From NCBI GenBank assembly GCA_903891365.1, contig CAITEG010000011.1, positions 1 through 7,538 of the forward strand: a stretch of DNA of 7,538 nucleotides, given 5' to 3'. A program made the position numbers and the translations under genes. The notes under the pieces were generated by a model. The model did no database searches. It was not told where the DNA came from and saw nothing but the letters and a program-made list of their open reading frames with translations. Within the stretch, counting starts at the first letter, position 1, and every line of letters starts with the position of its first letter. Positions 1-5,396 of this stretch are shown here, piece by piece. The DNA is from an uncultured bacterium (GTDB taxonomy: Bacteria; Patescibacteriota; Minisyncoccia; Phycocordibacterales; UBA9973).

Positions 1-27
1 AGTAAAAACTAAATAGTGAGTAGAAAT

Positions 28-46
28 CTGGGGATACTGTCCCCAG
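28..46 (+). terminator. GC-rich hairpin, possible terminator of an upstream gene
   Basis: CTGGGGATACTGTCCCCAG folds into a perfect 7-bp stem (28-34 with 40-46) with a 5-base loop. It lies between the left edge and the lectin-like gene. The following bases (TCTTGTGCTC) are only weakly T-rich, so an intrinsic terminator is possible but not clear. A stem this GC-rich stands out in AT-rich surroundings. It could instead be a stand-alone palindromic repeat or a DGR-associated hairpin belonging to something further left. The stem would sit inside the coding region if the GTG at 16 were used as the start, which favours the ATG at 79. Confidence 0.35.
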
Positions 47-78
47 TCTTGTGCTCATTAATAATATTTAAATATAAC

Positions 79-399
79 ATGACAAGAGAAATAGTAGAAG
101 ATGTAATTCAAGAAATCCCAGCTAAAACCCTAACGTGGGGTAAAACTAGTGATAAAGAATTAAACTGGAAAGAAGCAAAATACTGGTGCGAGAAACAAGG
201 GGGGAGATTACCAACTCTTATTGAACTTCAAGAAGCGTATGCAGATGAGAAGATAAGGGGTTCGTTCCAGCCCGTCGGCTACTATTGGTCTAGTACGGAG
301 ACCAGTGCGAACTACGCATACTACGTCAACTTCCTCAATGGCCTCACGGACTACGGCGCCAAGGCGTACACCTACCTCTACGTCCGTTGTGTCCGCTAG
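79..399 (+). CDS. DUF1566-like C-type-lectin-fold protein, candidate DGR variable protein
   Basis: The product is about 106 residues from the ATG at 79. The C-terminal half carries the signature of the DUF1566/Fib_succ_major family, which has a C-type-lectin-like fold: WxEAKxWC, GGRLPTLIEL, YYWSSTE, AYYVNF and a terminal YVRCVR. Such domains display ligand-binding surfaces, and in many phages and bacteria they are diversified by diversity-generating retroelements. No signal peptide or membrane segment is visible. A GTG at 16 would add 21 residues, but that stretch spans a GC-rich hairpin and does not resemble the family, so ATG 79 is preferred. There is no Shine-Dalgarno sequence; the leader is A/T-rich. 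Codon use changes abruptly near 265 (see the separate entry). It may be a small receptor-binding or surface protein; the exact role is inferred, the fold assignment is fairly firm. Confidence 0.8.
   Translation: MTREIVEDVIQEIPAKTLTWGKTSDKELNWKEAKYWCEKQGGRLPTLIELQEAYADEKIRGSFQPVGYYWSSTETSANYAYYVNFLNGLTDYGAKAYTYLYVRCVR
265..396 (+). other. candidate DGR variable region (VR)
   Basis: From 265 to the codon before the stop, 28 of 44 codons end in C (many TAC, GTC, CTC, GGC, AAC). In the preceding part of the same gene (79-264) only 5 of 62 do. DGR template repeats are rich in AAC codons, and adenine mutagenesis turns these into NNC codons that cannot become stops, so a VR at the 3' end of a lectin-fold gene is expected to look like this. 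The conserved scaffold (YYWSSTE, YVRCVR) brackets the putative variable positions. No template repeat or reverse transcriptase is visible in this window, and no GC-rich hairpin follows the stop, so the assignment is an inference. Confidence 0.5.
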
Positions 400-438
400 G
401 GCAAGAAATTTGGAATTATTAAAGAACTTAATTGAGAT

Positions 439-921
439 ATGAAAACAGAAATGGAGATGTGCCCGTGGCAGGTTAAACACTATCCCAAGAAGTATGGTTT
501 ATCGTACCCAGAGTGTCAGGTTATTCATACTTGGCTTCGCAGAACTTTTGGAAGTGCTAATAAGTGCGAGAATCCTGACTGCAATGGCAAGGTTAAGAAG
601 TATACTTGGGCTTTGAAGAAGGGGTGCAAATACGAGAGAAGTAGGGACAATTATATGCAATTGTGTAGGAGTTGCCACGCCAAGTATGATATGGACGAAA
701 ATACTATAAAGATATTGAAAGAGATAAGCCCGAACGCAAATAAAACTCACTGTATTAGAGGACATCTATTAGATGGAGAGAATGTGTCTTTCCTCCGAAG
801 AAAGAATGGAAACCTCTATAGAAATTGTGTGATTTGCACTCGGATGATAAGCCAAAAATCCTATTATAAAAGTAAGGGAATTGCCATAGAATTACCCCCA
901 GCATTACTTGTAACTACTTAA
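439..921 (+). CDS. HNH-like zinc-binding protein (putative phage endonuclease)
   Basis: The product has 160 residues and two apparent zinc sites. The first is C43-x4-C48 paired with C76-x2-C79 followed by H80. Between them is a YTWALKKG...Y65xRSRDNYMQLC stretch, the pattern seen in many phage HNH-type proteins of unclear activity (Y.WA, then DNY..LC..CH..YD). The second is C105-x3-H109 paired with C130-x2-C133, a CxxGH...CxxC module often attached to such proteins. The usual first His of the HNH core is not obvious: N71 and H80 fit, but the position before them reads YTWA. Nicking or cutting activity is therefore uncertain, and it may be only a DNA-binding protein. ATG 439 is the longest start; in-frame ATGs at 451 and 457 are alternatives. 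The next gene begins 2 bases after its stop. Confidence 0.65.
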   Translation: MKTEMEMCPWQVKHYPKKYGLSYPECQVIHTWLRRTFGSANKCENPDCNGKVKKYTWALKKGCKYERSRDNYMQLCRSCHAKYDMDENTIKILKEISPNANKTHCIRGHLLDGENVSFLRRKNGNLYRNCVICTRMISQKSYYKSKGIAIELPPALLVTT

Positions 922-923
922 AT

Positions 924-1169
924 ATGATAAACAACCATATGATAACCGACCAAGAACTTTATTTGTTTGAGGAAGAGAATAAGGAAATACTTCAAATCCA
1001 CGACAAAAGAATCCTAGACAAAGCAAGGGAGATGACTGTGCCTGAAGAAAAGACACAATTAGATAAGAATGACCCAGACAATTATGAGGCGTGTTTTGCT
1101 ATTCACGGCTTCAATGATTGCCGCCAGAAATCAATCTCTCTATGGGATAAATATATAAAGGAGGTATGA
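924..1169 (+). CDS. small acidic protein of unknown function
   Basis: The product has 81 residues, is highly charged (rich in Glu, Asp and Lys), is predicted to be soluble and matches no family I recognise. The N-terminal half looks helical (DQELYLFEEENKEILQIHDK). The middle has two cysteines in ACFAIHGFNDC, and the C terminus reads SLWDKYIKEV. It starts 2 bases after the preceding stop, and its TGA overlaps the next ATG in an ATGA junction, so it should be co-translated with its neighbours. An in-frame ATG at 939 is a possible alternative start. The last nine codons lie in a 27-bp sequence that recurs perfectly after the next gene. In that second copy the same frame reads SLWDKYIKELN and stops, suggesting that the ancestral C terminus was displaced. 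Confidence 0.7.
   Translation: MINNHMITDQELYLFEEENKEILQIHDKRILDKAREMTVPEEKTQLDKNDPDNYEACFAIHGFNDCRQKSISLWDKYIKEV
1137..1163 (+). repeat. 27-bp direct repeat, left copy
   Basis: Positions 1137-1163 are identical to 1504-1530, from TCTCTATGGG through ATATAAAGGAG. The match ends on both sides: base 1136 differs from 1503 and base 1164 from 1531. This copy encodes SLWDKYIKE at the end of the gene at 924-1169. Its final AAAGGAG also forms most of the Shine-Dalgarno-like sequence in front of the next gene. Confidence 0.9.
1159..1164 (+). promoter_or_regulatory. consensus Shine-Dalgarno AGGAGG, unusually close to the ATG
   Basis: AGGAGG sits only one base before the ATG at 1166, closer than the usual 5-9 bases. 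It is the only perfect SD match directly before a start in the window. A second AGGAGGT lies inside the gene at 1183-1189 with no in-frame start at good distance. The first motif straddles the right end of the repeat, so its placement may be a by-product of how the adjacent gene arrived. The ATGA overlap may matter more for initiation. Confidence 0.45.
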
Positions 1170-1501
1170 AAATAATATCATCAGGAGGTAAATTACATTG
1201 GATAAAAAATCTCTATCTAAGATGGGTGTATGGCGCAGGATGTTGCGACACTTATACAATGTATCCATTCCTTGCCGAAAAACTATTAAAACCAATGGTT
1301 GCATTTAGGAAGCGAACAATGTCTTATCCGATGGCGATGTCTAGTAGGGACTGGGATAGCACTCTTGATGAGATAATCTTCGCTCTTAAGTTTTATTCTA
1401 ATGATAATTGGAATGATGATTGGGATGCTCCAGAAGCCGAAGAACGTGCCCAAAAAGGAATGGAATTATTCGGTAAACATTTTAGAGATTTATGGTATTA
1501 A
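1166..1501 (+). CDS. phage protein of unknown function, flanked by direct repeats
   Basis: The product has 111 residues. An aromatic N-terminal part (KNLYLRWVYGAGCCDTYTMYPFLAEKLLKPMVAFRK) is followed by YPMAMSSRDWDSTLDEIIFALKFY and an acidic, Trp-rich tail. The order 'YG..D.W..Y..L...L...L..F......YP.....W...LD.MI.AF' resembles a family of small conserved phage proteins of unknown function that I recall. That match is from memory and the role is unknown. No membrane segment or catalytic motif is evident. The ATG overlaps the preceding TGA by 4 bases. The gene is the whole content between two perfect 27-bp direct repeats (1137-1163 and 1504-1530), the second starting 2 bases after its stop. 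It therefore looks like an inserted or removable cassette. Confidence 0.75.
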   Translation: MKIISSGGKLHWIKNLYLRWVYGAGCCDTYTMYPFLAEKLLKPMVAFRKRTMSYPMAMSSRDWDSTLDEIIFALKFYSNDNWNDDWDAPEAEERAQKGMELFGKHFRDLWY

Positions 1502-1503
1502 CA

Positions 1504-1530
1504 TCTCTATGGGATAAATATATAAAGGAG
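1504..1530 (+). repeat. 27-bp direct repeat, right copy
   Basis: This is a perfect copy of 1137-1163, offset by 367 bp, located between the stop at 1501 and the start at 1548. In the frame used by the left copy it reads SLWDKYIKE and then LN and TAA, that is, an intact alternative tail for the gene at 924. It is not needed to express the next gene: its GGAG ends 17 bases before ATG 1548, too far for a normal Shine-Dalgarno. Confidence 0.9.
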
Positions 1531-1536
1531 CTTAAT

Positions 1537-1545
1537 TAAATAACT
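1537..1545 (+). promoter_or_regulatory. A/T-rich start leader TAAATAACT
   Basis: The sequence TAAATAACT stands 2 bases before ATG 1548. The same nine bases stand 1 base before ATG 1938. Neither gene has a usable Shine-Dalgarno, so this short unstructured leader may help ribosomes bind. A similar ACTAAATA lies at 8-15 near the left edge. It could be coincidence in AT-rich DNA. Confidence 0.3.
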
Positions 1546-1547
1546 GT

Positions 1548-1856
1548 ATGAAATATATCGTTAAACAATTTGGAGATATTAGTGGGAAGAATGAGTTTGA
1601 TTCTTTTCGTGAAGCACTTGAGTTTGTTGAAAAAACAACAAGATATTTAGCATTGGAATTATACGAAAATGAAGAGGACTGGATAAAAGACGGCGGTATG
1701 AACTTTTGCGACCCAGAAGATAATCGTATAACAATAACGAAAGACGACAAAGTTATCTGGCACTTCTCTGGTTGGCACTGGGACGCTGATGAATTTGAAA
1801 TCCCGCAGGGTAAATTACTCGGACACGAGAAATCACTTTACGAAGAATCCCTATGA
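1548..1856 (+). CDS. small acidic protein of unknown function
   Basis: The product has 102 residues and no recognised family. The N terminus (MKYIVKQFGDISGKNEFDSFREALEFVEKTT) suggests a short beta strand followed by a helix. The middle is acidic (ELYENEEDWIKDGGMNF). It is followed by a beta-like stretch, RITITKDDKVIWHFSGWHWDADEFEIP, with clustered Trp and His. No signal peptide, membrane helix or cysteine-based metal site is seen; there is one Cys. The ATG follows the right copy of the 27-bp repeat and an A/T-rich leader without an SD. Its TGA overlaps a possible tiny gene at 1853 by 4 bases. It is likely an accessory phage protein expressed with the recombination genes downstream; that role is only inferred from position. 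Confidence 0.7.
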   Translation: MKYIVKQFGDISGKNEFDSFREALEFVEKTTRYLALELYENEEDWIKDGGMNFCDPEDNRITITKDDKVIWHFSGWHWDADEFEIPQGKLLGHEKSLYEESL

Positions 1857-1918
1857 AAAAGAAAGAACCCGAACTCACAGAGAAGGAGAAGAAAGAAATA
1901 GAGCAAGTAATTAACTGA
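1853..1918 (+). CDS. possible 21-residue highly charged peptide
   Basis: An ATG overlapping the previous TGA (ATGA at 1853-1856) opens a 21-codon frame, MKKKEPELTEKEKKEIEQVIN, ending in TGA at 1916-1918. The peptide is Lys/Glu-rich and predicted helical. The start/stop coupling matches the style of other junctions here, and it fills most of the 81-base gap before the SbcD gene. There is no SD and the frame is very short, so it may be a chance ORF. Confidence 0.35.
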   Translation: MKKKEPELTEKEKKEIEQVIN

Positions 1919-1927
1919 ACTTCTAAC

Positions 1928-1936
1928 TAAATAACT
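1928..1936 (+). promoter_or_regulatory. A/T-rich start leader TAAATAACT, second copy
   Basis: This is the same nine-base leader as at 1537-1545, here directly before ATG 1938 of the SbcD-type nuclease. There is no Shine-Dalgarno sequence between 1919 and 1937, so this element is the only recognisable feature upstream of the start. Confidence 0.3.
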
Positions 1937-1937
1937 T

Positions 1938-2987
1938 ATGAAAATACTTGCAGTGGGCGATCCACACTTCAAACTAGAACTACCCTACGGGGAACTAATT
2001 AGCGACGGTCGTCGTGCTGAGCATGATGCGGTGTTGGAAGCCATCCACGAAGCCGCAAAAGATTGTGATGCTGTTGTCTTGCTCGGCGACTGTTTTGACA
2101 AACGCCATAATCATTCTACGGTCATTAAGGAGTTTATCGATTTTGTTAATGAATTTAGAAATAAGTCAGTAACAGATCACAATTACTTTGACAAACCTAT
2201 AGTTATACTTAGTGGAAACCACGAAACATATGAGGGAGATAAAACATCGATAGATTTCATGGTCGGAATGAACCCTCAAATATTTATTGTTACTCCACAG
2301 AACTTGATGTTAGCAAAAGGACCCCTAGCAACGCTAGGTTTTATTCCCTATATGACAAATGCTTCTCTGGGAGTTTCTTCTACTGAAGAGGCTACAGAGA
2401 AGTTGATATGTATGATTGAAGAACATAAATACAACGTTCTTTTCACCCATCACGCAATAGAGGGTGCTGGTGCCTCACCTTATTTCAACGAGATAGTTCT
2501 ACCCAAGGAACGCTTAGAGAAGGTTGCTAAATTAGTAGTGGCCGGGCACCTTCACAAACCTGCGGTGTTTGGTAAGACAATCGTGACTGGGAACATCTTC
2601 ACTTCAGACGTAGGTGAAGGAAAAAGATACGTATGGAAGATAGATACAAAAGATGGAAGTTACGAAGAAATTGAACTTCCTACTCGACCTATCTTTAAGG
2701 TAACTGATCCTACAGAACAAGAACTTGACGGTTTATCTAAAAATAGTATCATTAAAGTTATACTTACGCAAGAGGGGCAAGACTTGGATAAGTTAAAGAA
2801 AAAACTTTCCGAGTTCGACGCACACTTACTAATTGAAAACTATCCCAATGAAAGACATCGCCTACATATTGACTCTAATCAAACTTTGGATTTATCAGTG
2901 GAATCTCTTCTAGAACTTTATGCAAAAGCCAAAAACGAAGACCCAGAAAGGCTCAAAGCCGCGTTTGCCATCCTTAAAGAAGCTTAA
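1938..2987 (+). CDS. sbcD: SbcD/Mre11-type DNA exonuclease subunit (T4 gp47-like)
   Basis: The product has 349 residues, phage-sized and close to T4 gp47. It is a calcineurin-like phosphoesterase that, with the SbcC/Rad50-type ATPase downstream, should trim double-strand ends and hairpins with Mn2+ for recombination-dependent replication or repair. All the metal-binding motifs are present in order: D8xH10 (GDPH), G50D51xxD54 (GDCFD), G93N94H95E96, H171H172 and G203H204xH206 (GHLH). The C-terminal third (about 245-349) is the region that normally caps the nuclease and contacts the ATPase, and it ends in a helical LLELYAKAKN segment. ATG 1938 puts the first motif at residue 8, as expected. The last 68 bases are also read in another frame by the NinG-like gene, implying coupled translation. 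Confidence 0.93.
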   Translation: MKILAVGDPHFKLELPYGELISDGRRAEHDAVLEAIHEAAKDCDAVVLLGDCFDKRHNHSTVIKEFIDFVNEFRNKSVTDHNYFDKPIVILSGNHETYEGDKTSIDFMVGMNPQIFIVTPQNLMLAKGPLATLGFIPYMTNASLGVSSTEEATEKLICMIEEHKYNVLFTHHAIEGAGASPYFNEIVLPKERLEKVAKLVVAGHLHKPAVFGKTIVTGNIFTSDVGEGKRYVWKIDTKDGSYEEIELPTRPIFKVTDPTEQELDGLSKNSIIKVILTQEGQDLDKLKKKLSEFDAHLLIENYPNERHRLHIDSNQTLDLSVESLLELYAKAKNEDPERLKAAFAILKEA

Positions 2988-3363
2988 AGAGAATTTGTGG
3001 CAACTGTGCAAGCAAATTACTAGAAAACGTTATGTGCTACCAGATGGGACATGGAAATGTTTCTCTTGTGGAAGTATCATAGATGCTCCATGGAAGTGTC
3101 ACACGGGGCACTGCGTGCCAGATCAGTATGGGGGTCTTATGTTAAGATATGATCTTCGAAACTTGCGTCCACAGGATTATGGCTGTAATATTAACCTAGG
3201 AGGTAATGGGGCCGTGTATCTAATGAATTTAAGAAAAGAGATTGGAGATGAAGAAGTAGACAAGATGTTTGAACTACTTAGTTTCAAGAATAAAAAGTTT
3301 ACAGTTAAAGAGGAGCGGGCATTCTTAGAAGGAAAGATTGAAGAATATAAGAAATTACTATGA
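2920..3363 (+). CDS. ninG: NinG/Rap-type recombination endonuclease
   Basis: The product has 147 residues. The pattern matches the lambda NinG (Rap) family, structure-specific nucleases acting on Holliday junctions and related branched DNA. It has a basic KKLKENLWQLCKQITRKR helix (20-37), then C47xxC50G, W58, G63H64, RYDLRNLRPQ (76-85), C89N90 and GGNGAVY (94-100). In the family the third zinc ligand is usually Cys in QCxxCN. Here it is D86 (QDYGCN), an unusual substitution. G63H64 and N90 keep the HNH-like core. The ATG at 2920 lies within the end of the sbcD gene. A TTG at 2965 is the only other likely start that keeps the basic helix. The TGA overlaps the start of the ATPase gene (ATGA at 3360). 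Its position between the two subunit genes suggests action in the same recombination pathway. Confidence 0.85.
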   Translation: MQKPKTKTQKGSKPRLPSLKKLKENLWQLCKQITRKRYVLPDGTWKCFSCGSIIDAPWKCHTGHCVPDQYGGLMLRYDLRNLRPQDYGCNINLGGNGAVYLMNLRKEIGDEEVDKMFELLSFKNKKFTVKEERAFLEGKIEEYKKLL

Positions 3364-5309
3364 TCATATTAAAACAAATTTATCTAAAAAACTTTCTATC
3401 ACACCAGGATACTAGTATCACTCTCAAAGAGGGAGAAAAGATTCTTATTGATGGGATAAGTGGGTCAGGTAAATCCTCTATAATAGAGGCTCTATTGTGG
3501 TGCCTGTATGGAAAGGGACGAGTAGATAATCGCTCTCTCATTAGGAGGGGAGCCAAAGAAACCCGCGTGAATGTAGAACTTTTGGATAAAGAGAACGGGG
3601 TCACCTACGAAGTTGTCCGTACGTCCAGTACATCGGGTAAAAATACTGTAGTAATTTTAAAAAGTATTGACGGAGGAATCTTTGAGGAAATGGGTACAGG
3701 AGGAATCCGTGAAACAGATACTTATATAGCACGAGAAATATTAGGAGCCAGCTACCAACTCTTCATAAATTCTGTGGTATTTCCTCAAGATGGAGTGGAG
3801 TCTTTTGTTACCGCAACGTCGGTTCGTAGGAAGGAACTTCTAATGGAAATCCTTCACACAGCTGATGTTGAGGGACTTCTTGACAAAACAAAAGAAATGA
3901 TCGCTAATAAAGAGGCGATTCTTATTGCTGAGGAGACTATCTTGACTTCTTCAAAAGGTATTGTAGAAGATAACGAGGAGAAAATTAGAGAACTTCCTCG
4001 ACTACTTGTCAAACAAGAGACTACTCAGGACTTGGTTCAAAATACGAGAGAAATCCTATATGCCGCAGAAAATGATCTAAAAGAGGTAGAGAAAACTTAC
4101 AATGAGGTTAAGGAAGATGAACAACTTCTTAAAAAAATTAAGGGTCAAATAAGGTTTGATACCATAAAAATTACTGAAGAAGATGAAAAACTTTTATCTG
4201 AAGAAGATAATATTCGAACTGCACTTACTGGTGCAGCAGAACACAATAATAAGGTTCAGTCAGCGTTTAGTGATAAACCAATAGTTAGAAATTATGAATC
4301 AGAAATTGAATATATCGATCAAAGAATTCGGAAATTAGTAGATGAGACCCTTCCTTGCCCATCAGGAGACGCTTGTCCATATAGCAAACTTGTCGGTCCA
4401 GAGATTGCTTCTCTTAAAGAGGAGCGTAAAAAAAAGATCTTTAACCTTGAGCAACAAGAGTTTGGGATAAAAGCGTGGCGCTCGAAAGTTGAAGCCCTAG
4501 GTCCAATAACCGATGTCTCAGAGTTGGTAGTTAAATTAAATAAAATAAAAGATATAAAAGAATGTCAAGAACAGGCAAAAATAATAGACCAAATAAAAGA
4601 GTTGGAAGCTAAGTTAGCGTCTGCACCTAAATTATCAGATATAAATATCTCCAGGAATGAGGTCATGCAAGCAAGTTGTAAATTAGTAGAGTTTGAGCGT
4701 GACTTGTCAGAAACCAAAGGACAGATAATTTATTTAACAACATTAGGTAAGGATAATGTTCGCCTTAAAAAAGATATAAAAGAAGGTGAGTCTTATATTA
4801 AAGAACTTAAAGATCAGACCTCTCTACTTAAAGACCTCCGTGAGGCTCTTGGGGTTAATGGAATAACGGCTATAGCTCTTGACTATATGCTTCCTGCCCT
4901 AGAAGACAAGATAAATGAAATTTTGTCAACATTGTCTGATTTTAAAGTTACGTTAACTACACAAAAAAATGGGATATTTGGTTCTTCTATAGAAGGTTTG
5001 TTTATCCTTGTTCATAGTGGATCCTGTAGTGATCTGGATCTAAATAGTCTTTCTGGAGGAGAAAAAATTAAAATAGAAGTATCTATATCAGAGGCATTGG
5101 CAAGTTTACAAAAATGTAACTTCAGGGTAATGGATGAAGCAATAACGGGTTTGGATTCTAATATGATCGATAATTTTATTTCTGTTTTATCAAAAATACA
5201 AGATAGATATTCTCAAATAATAAATATCTCTCATATCCAAGGAATTAAAGATATCTATGAAAATAAAATCATTATTAAAAAAATTGATGGAATTTCTTAT
5301 GTCGCGTAG
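3360..5309 (+). CDS. sbcC: SbcC/Rad50-type SMC-like ATPase (T4 gp46-like)
   Basis: The product has 649 residues, much shorter than E. coli SbcC and near phage gp46 size, implying a short coiled coil. The N-terminal ATPase half has Walker A G32-x4-GKSS (G37 K38 S39) and Q143 in FPQDG as the likely Q-loop. Coiled-coil arms span roughly 170-330 and 345-495. At the apex is a hook-like C333PSGDAC339, with five residues between the cysteines rather than the canonical CxxC. The C-terminal half has the signature LSGGE (564-568), Walker B VMDEA (D592 E593), D-loop GLDS (597-600) and H625 in ISHIQ. With the SbcD-type nuclease it should form the ATP-driven end-processing complex. The ATG overlaps the ninG stop by 4 bases. 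A small possible gene overlaps its last 11 bases. Confidence 0.93.
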   Translation: MIILKQIYLKNFLSHQDTSITLKEGEKILIDGISGSGKSSIIEALLWCLYGKGRVDNRSLIRRGAKETRVNVELLDKENGVTYEVVRTSSTSGKNTVVILKSIDGGIFEEMGTGGIRETDTYIAREILGASYQLFINSVVFPQDGVESFVTATSVRRKELLMEILHTADVEGLLDKTKEMIANKEAILIAEETILTSSKGIVEDNEEKIRELPRLLVKQETTQDLVQNTREILYAAENDLKEVEKTYNEVKEDEQLLKKIKGQIRFDTIKITEEDEKLLSEEDNIRTALTGAAEHNNKVQSAFSDKPIVRNYESEIEYIDQRIRKLVDETLPCPSGDACPYSKLVGPEIASLKEERKKKIFNLEQQEFGIKAWRSKVEALGPITDVSELVVKLNKIKDIKECQEQAKIIDQIKELEAKLASAPKLSDINISRNEVMQASCKLVEFERDLSETKGQIIYLTTLGKDNVRLKKDIKEGESYIKELKDQTSLLKDLREALGVNGITAIALDYMLPALEDKINEILSTLSDFKVTLTTQKNGIFGSSIEGLFILVHSGSCSDLDLNSLSGGEKIKIEVSISEALASLQKCNFRVMDEAITGLDSNMIDNFISVLSKIQDRYSQIINISHIQGIKDIYENKIIIKKIDGISYVA

Positions 5310-5385
5310 TCGTAAAAAAAACACTCGTGAACAACTAGAGGAATTCCTTGGTAGAAAACTTGACTTTCCTAATTCATTAGGGTAA
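5299..5385 (+). CDS. possible 28-residue basic peptide
   Basis: An ATG inside the last codons of the SbcC-type gene opens a 28-codon frame ending in TAA at 5383-5385, 11 bases before the deformylase start. The peptide begins MSRSRKKNTREQLEEFLGRK, with a basic N terminus and an amphipathic middle, and ends LDFPNSLG. A weak GGA lies 8 bases before the ATG. The frame occupies almost the whole gap between its neighbours, which favours a real small gene. I recognise no family and its shortness leaves doubt. Confidence 0.4.
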   Translation: MSRSRKKNTREQLEEFLGRKLDFPNSLG

Positions 5386-5396
5386 CATATAGATAT

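Noticed and set aside
16..78. GTG at 16 as start of the lectin-like gene
   Set aside because: The added 21 residues cross the GC-rich hairpin and do not resemble the family. ATG 79 gives a normal small domain.
49..78. Sigma-70-like promoter (TTGTGC ... TATAAC)
   Set aside because: The -10-like box abuts ATG 79, so transcription would begin inside the gene. Such matches are common by chance in AT-rich DNA.
208..480. Minus-strand 90-codon open frame across the candidate variable region
   Set aside because: It lies opposite the lectin-like gene and the start of the HNH-like gene and has no recognisable motifs.
1144..1163. T4-type late promoter (TATAAATA) within the repeated 27-bp sequence
   Set aside because: The sequence reads ATAAATATATAAA and lacks the exact octamer. 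The left copy is also coding, so the repeat is better explained by duplication.
2325..2339. Perfect 6-bp inverted repeat CCTAGC-AAC-GCTAGG
   Set aside because: It lies deep inside the SbcD-type coding region with no T-tract and is readily explained by codon use.
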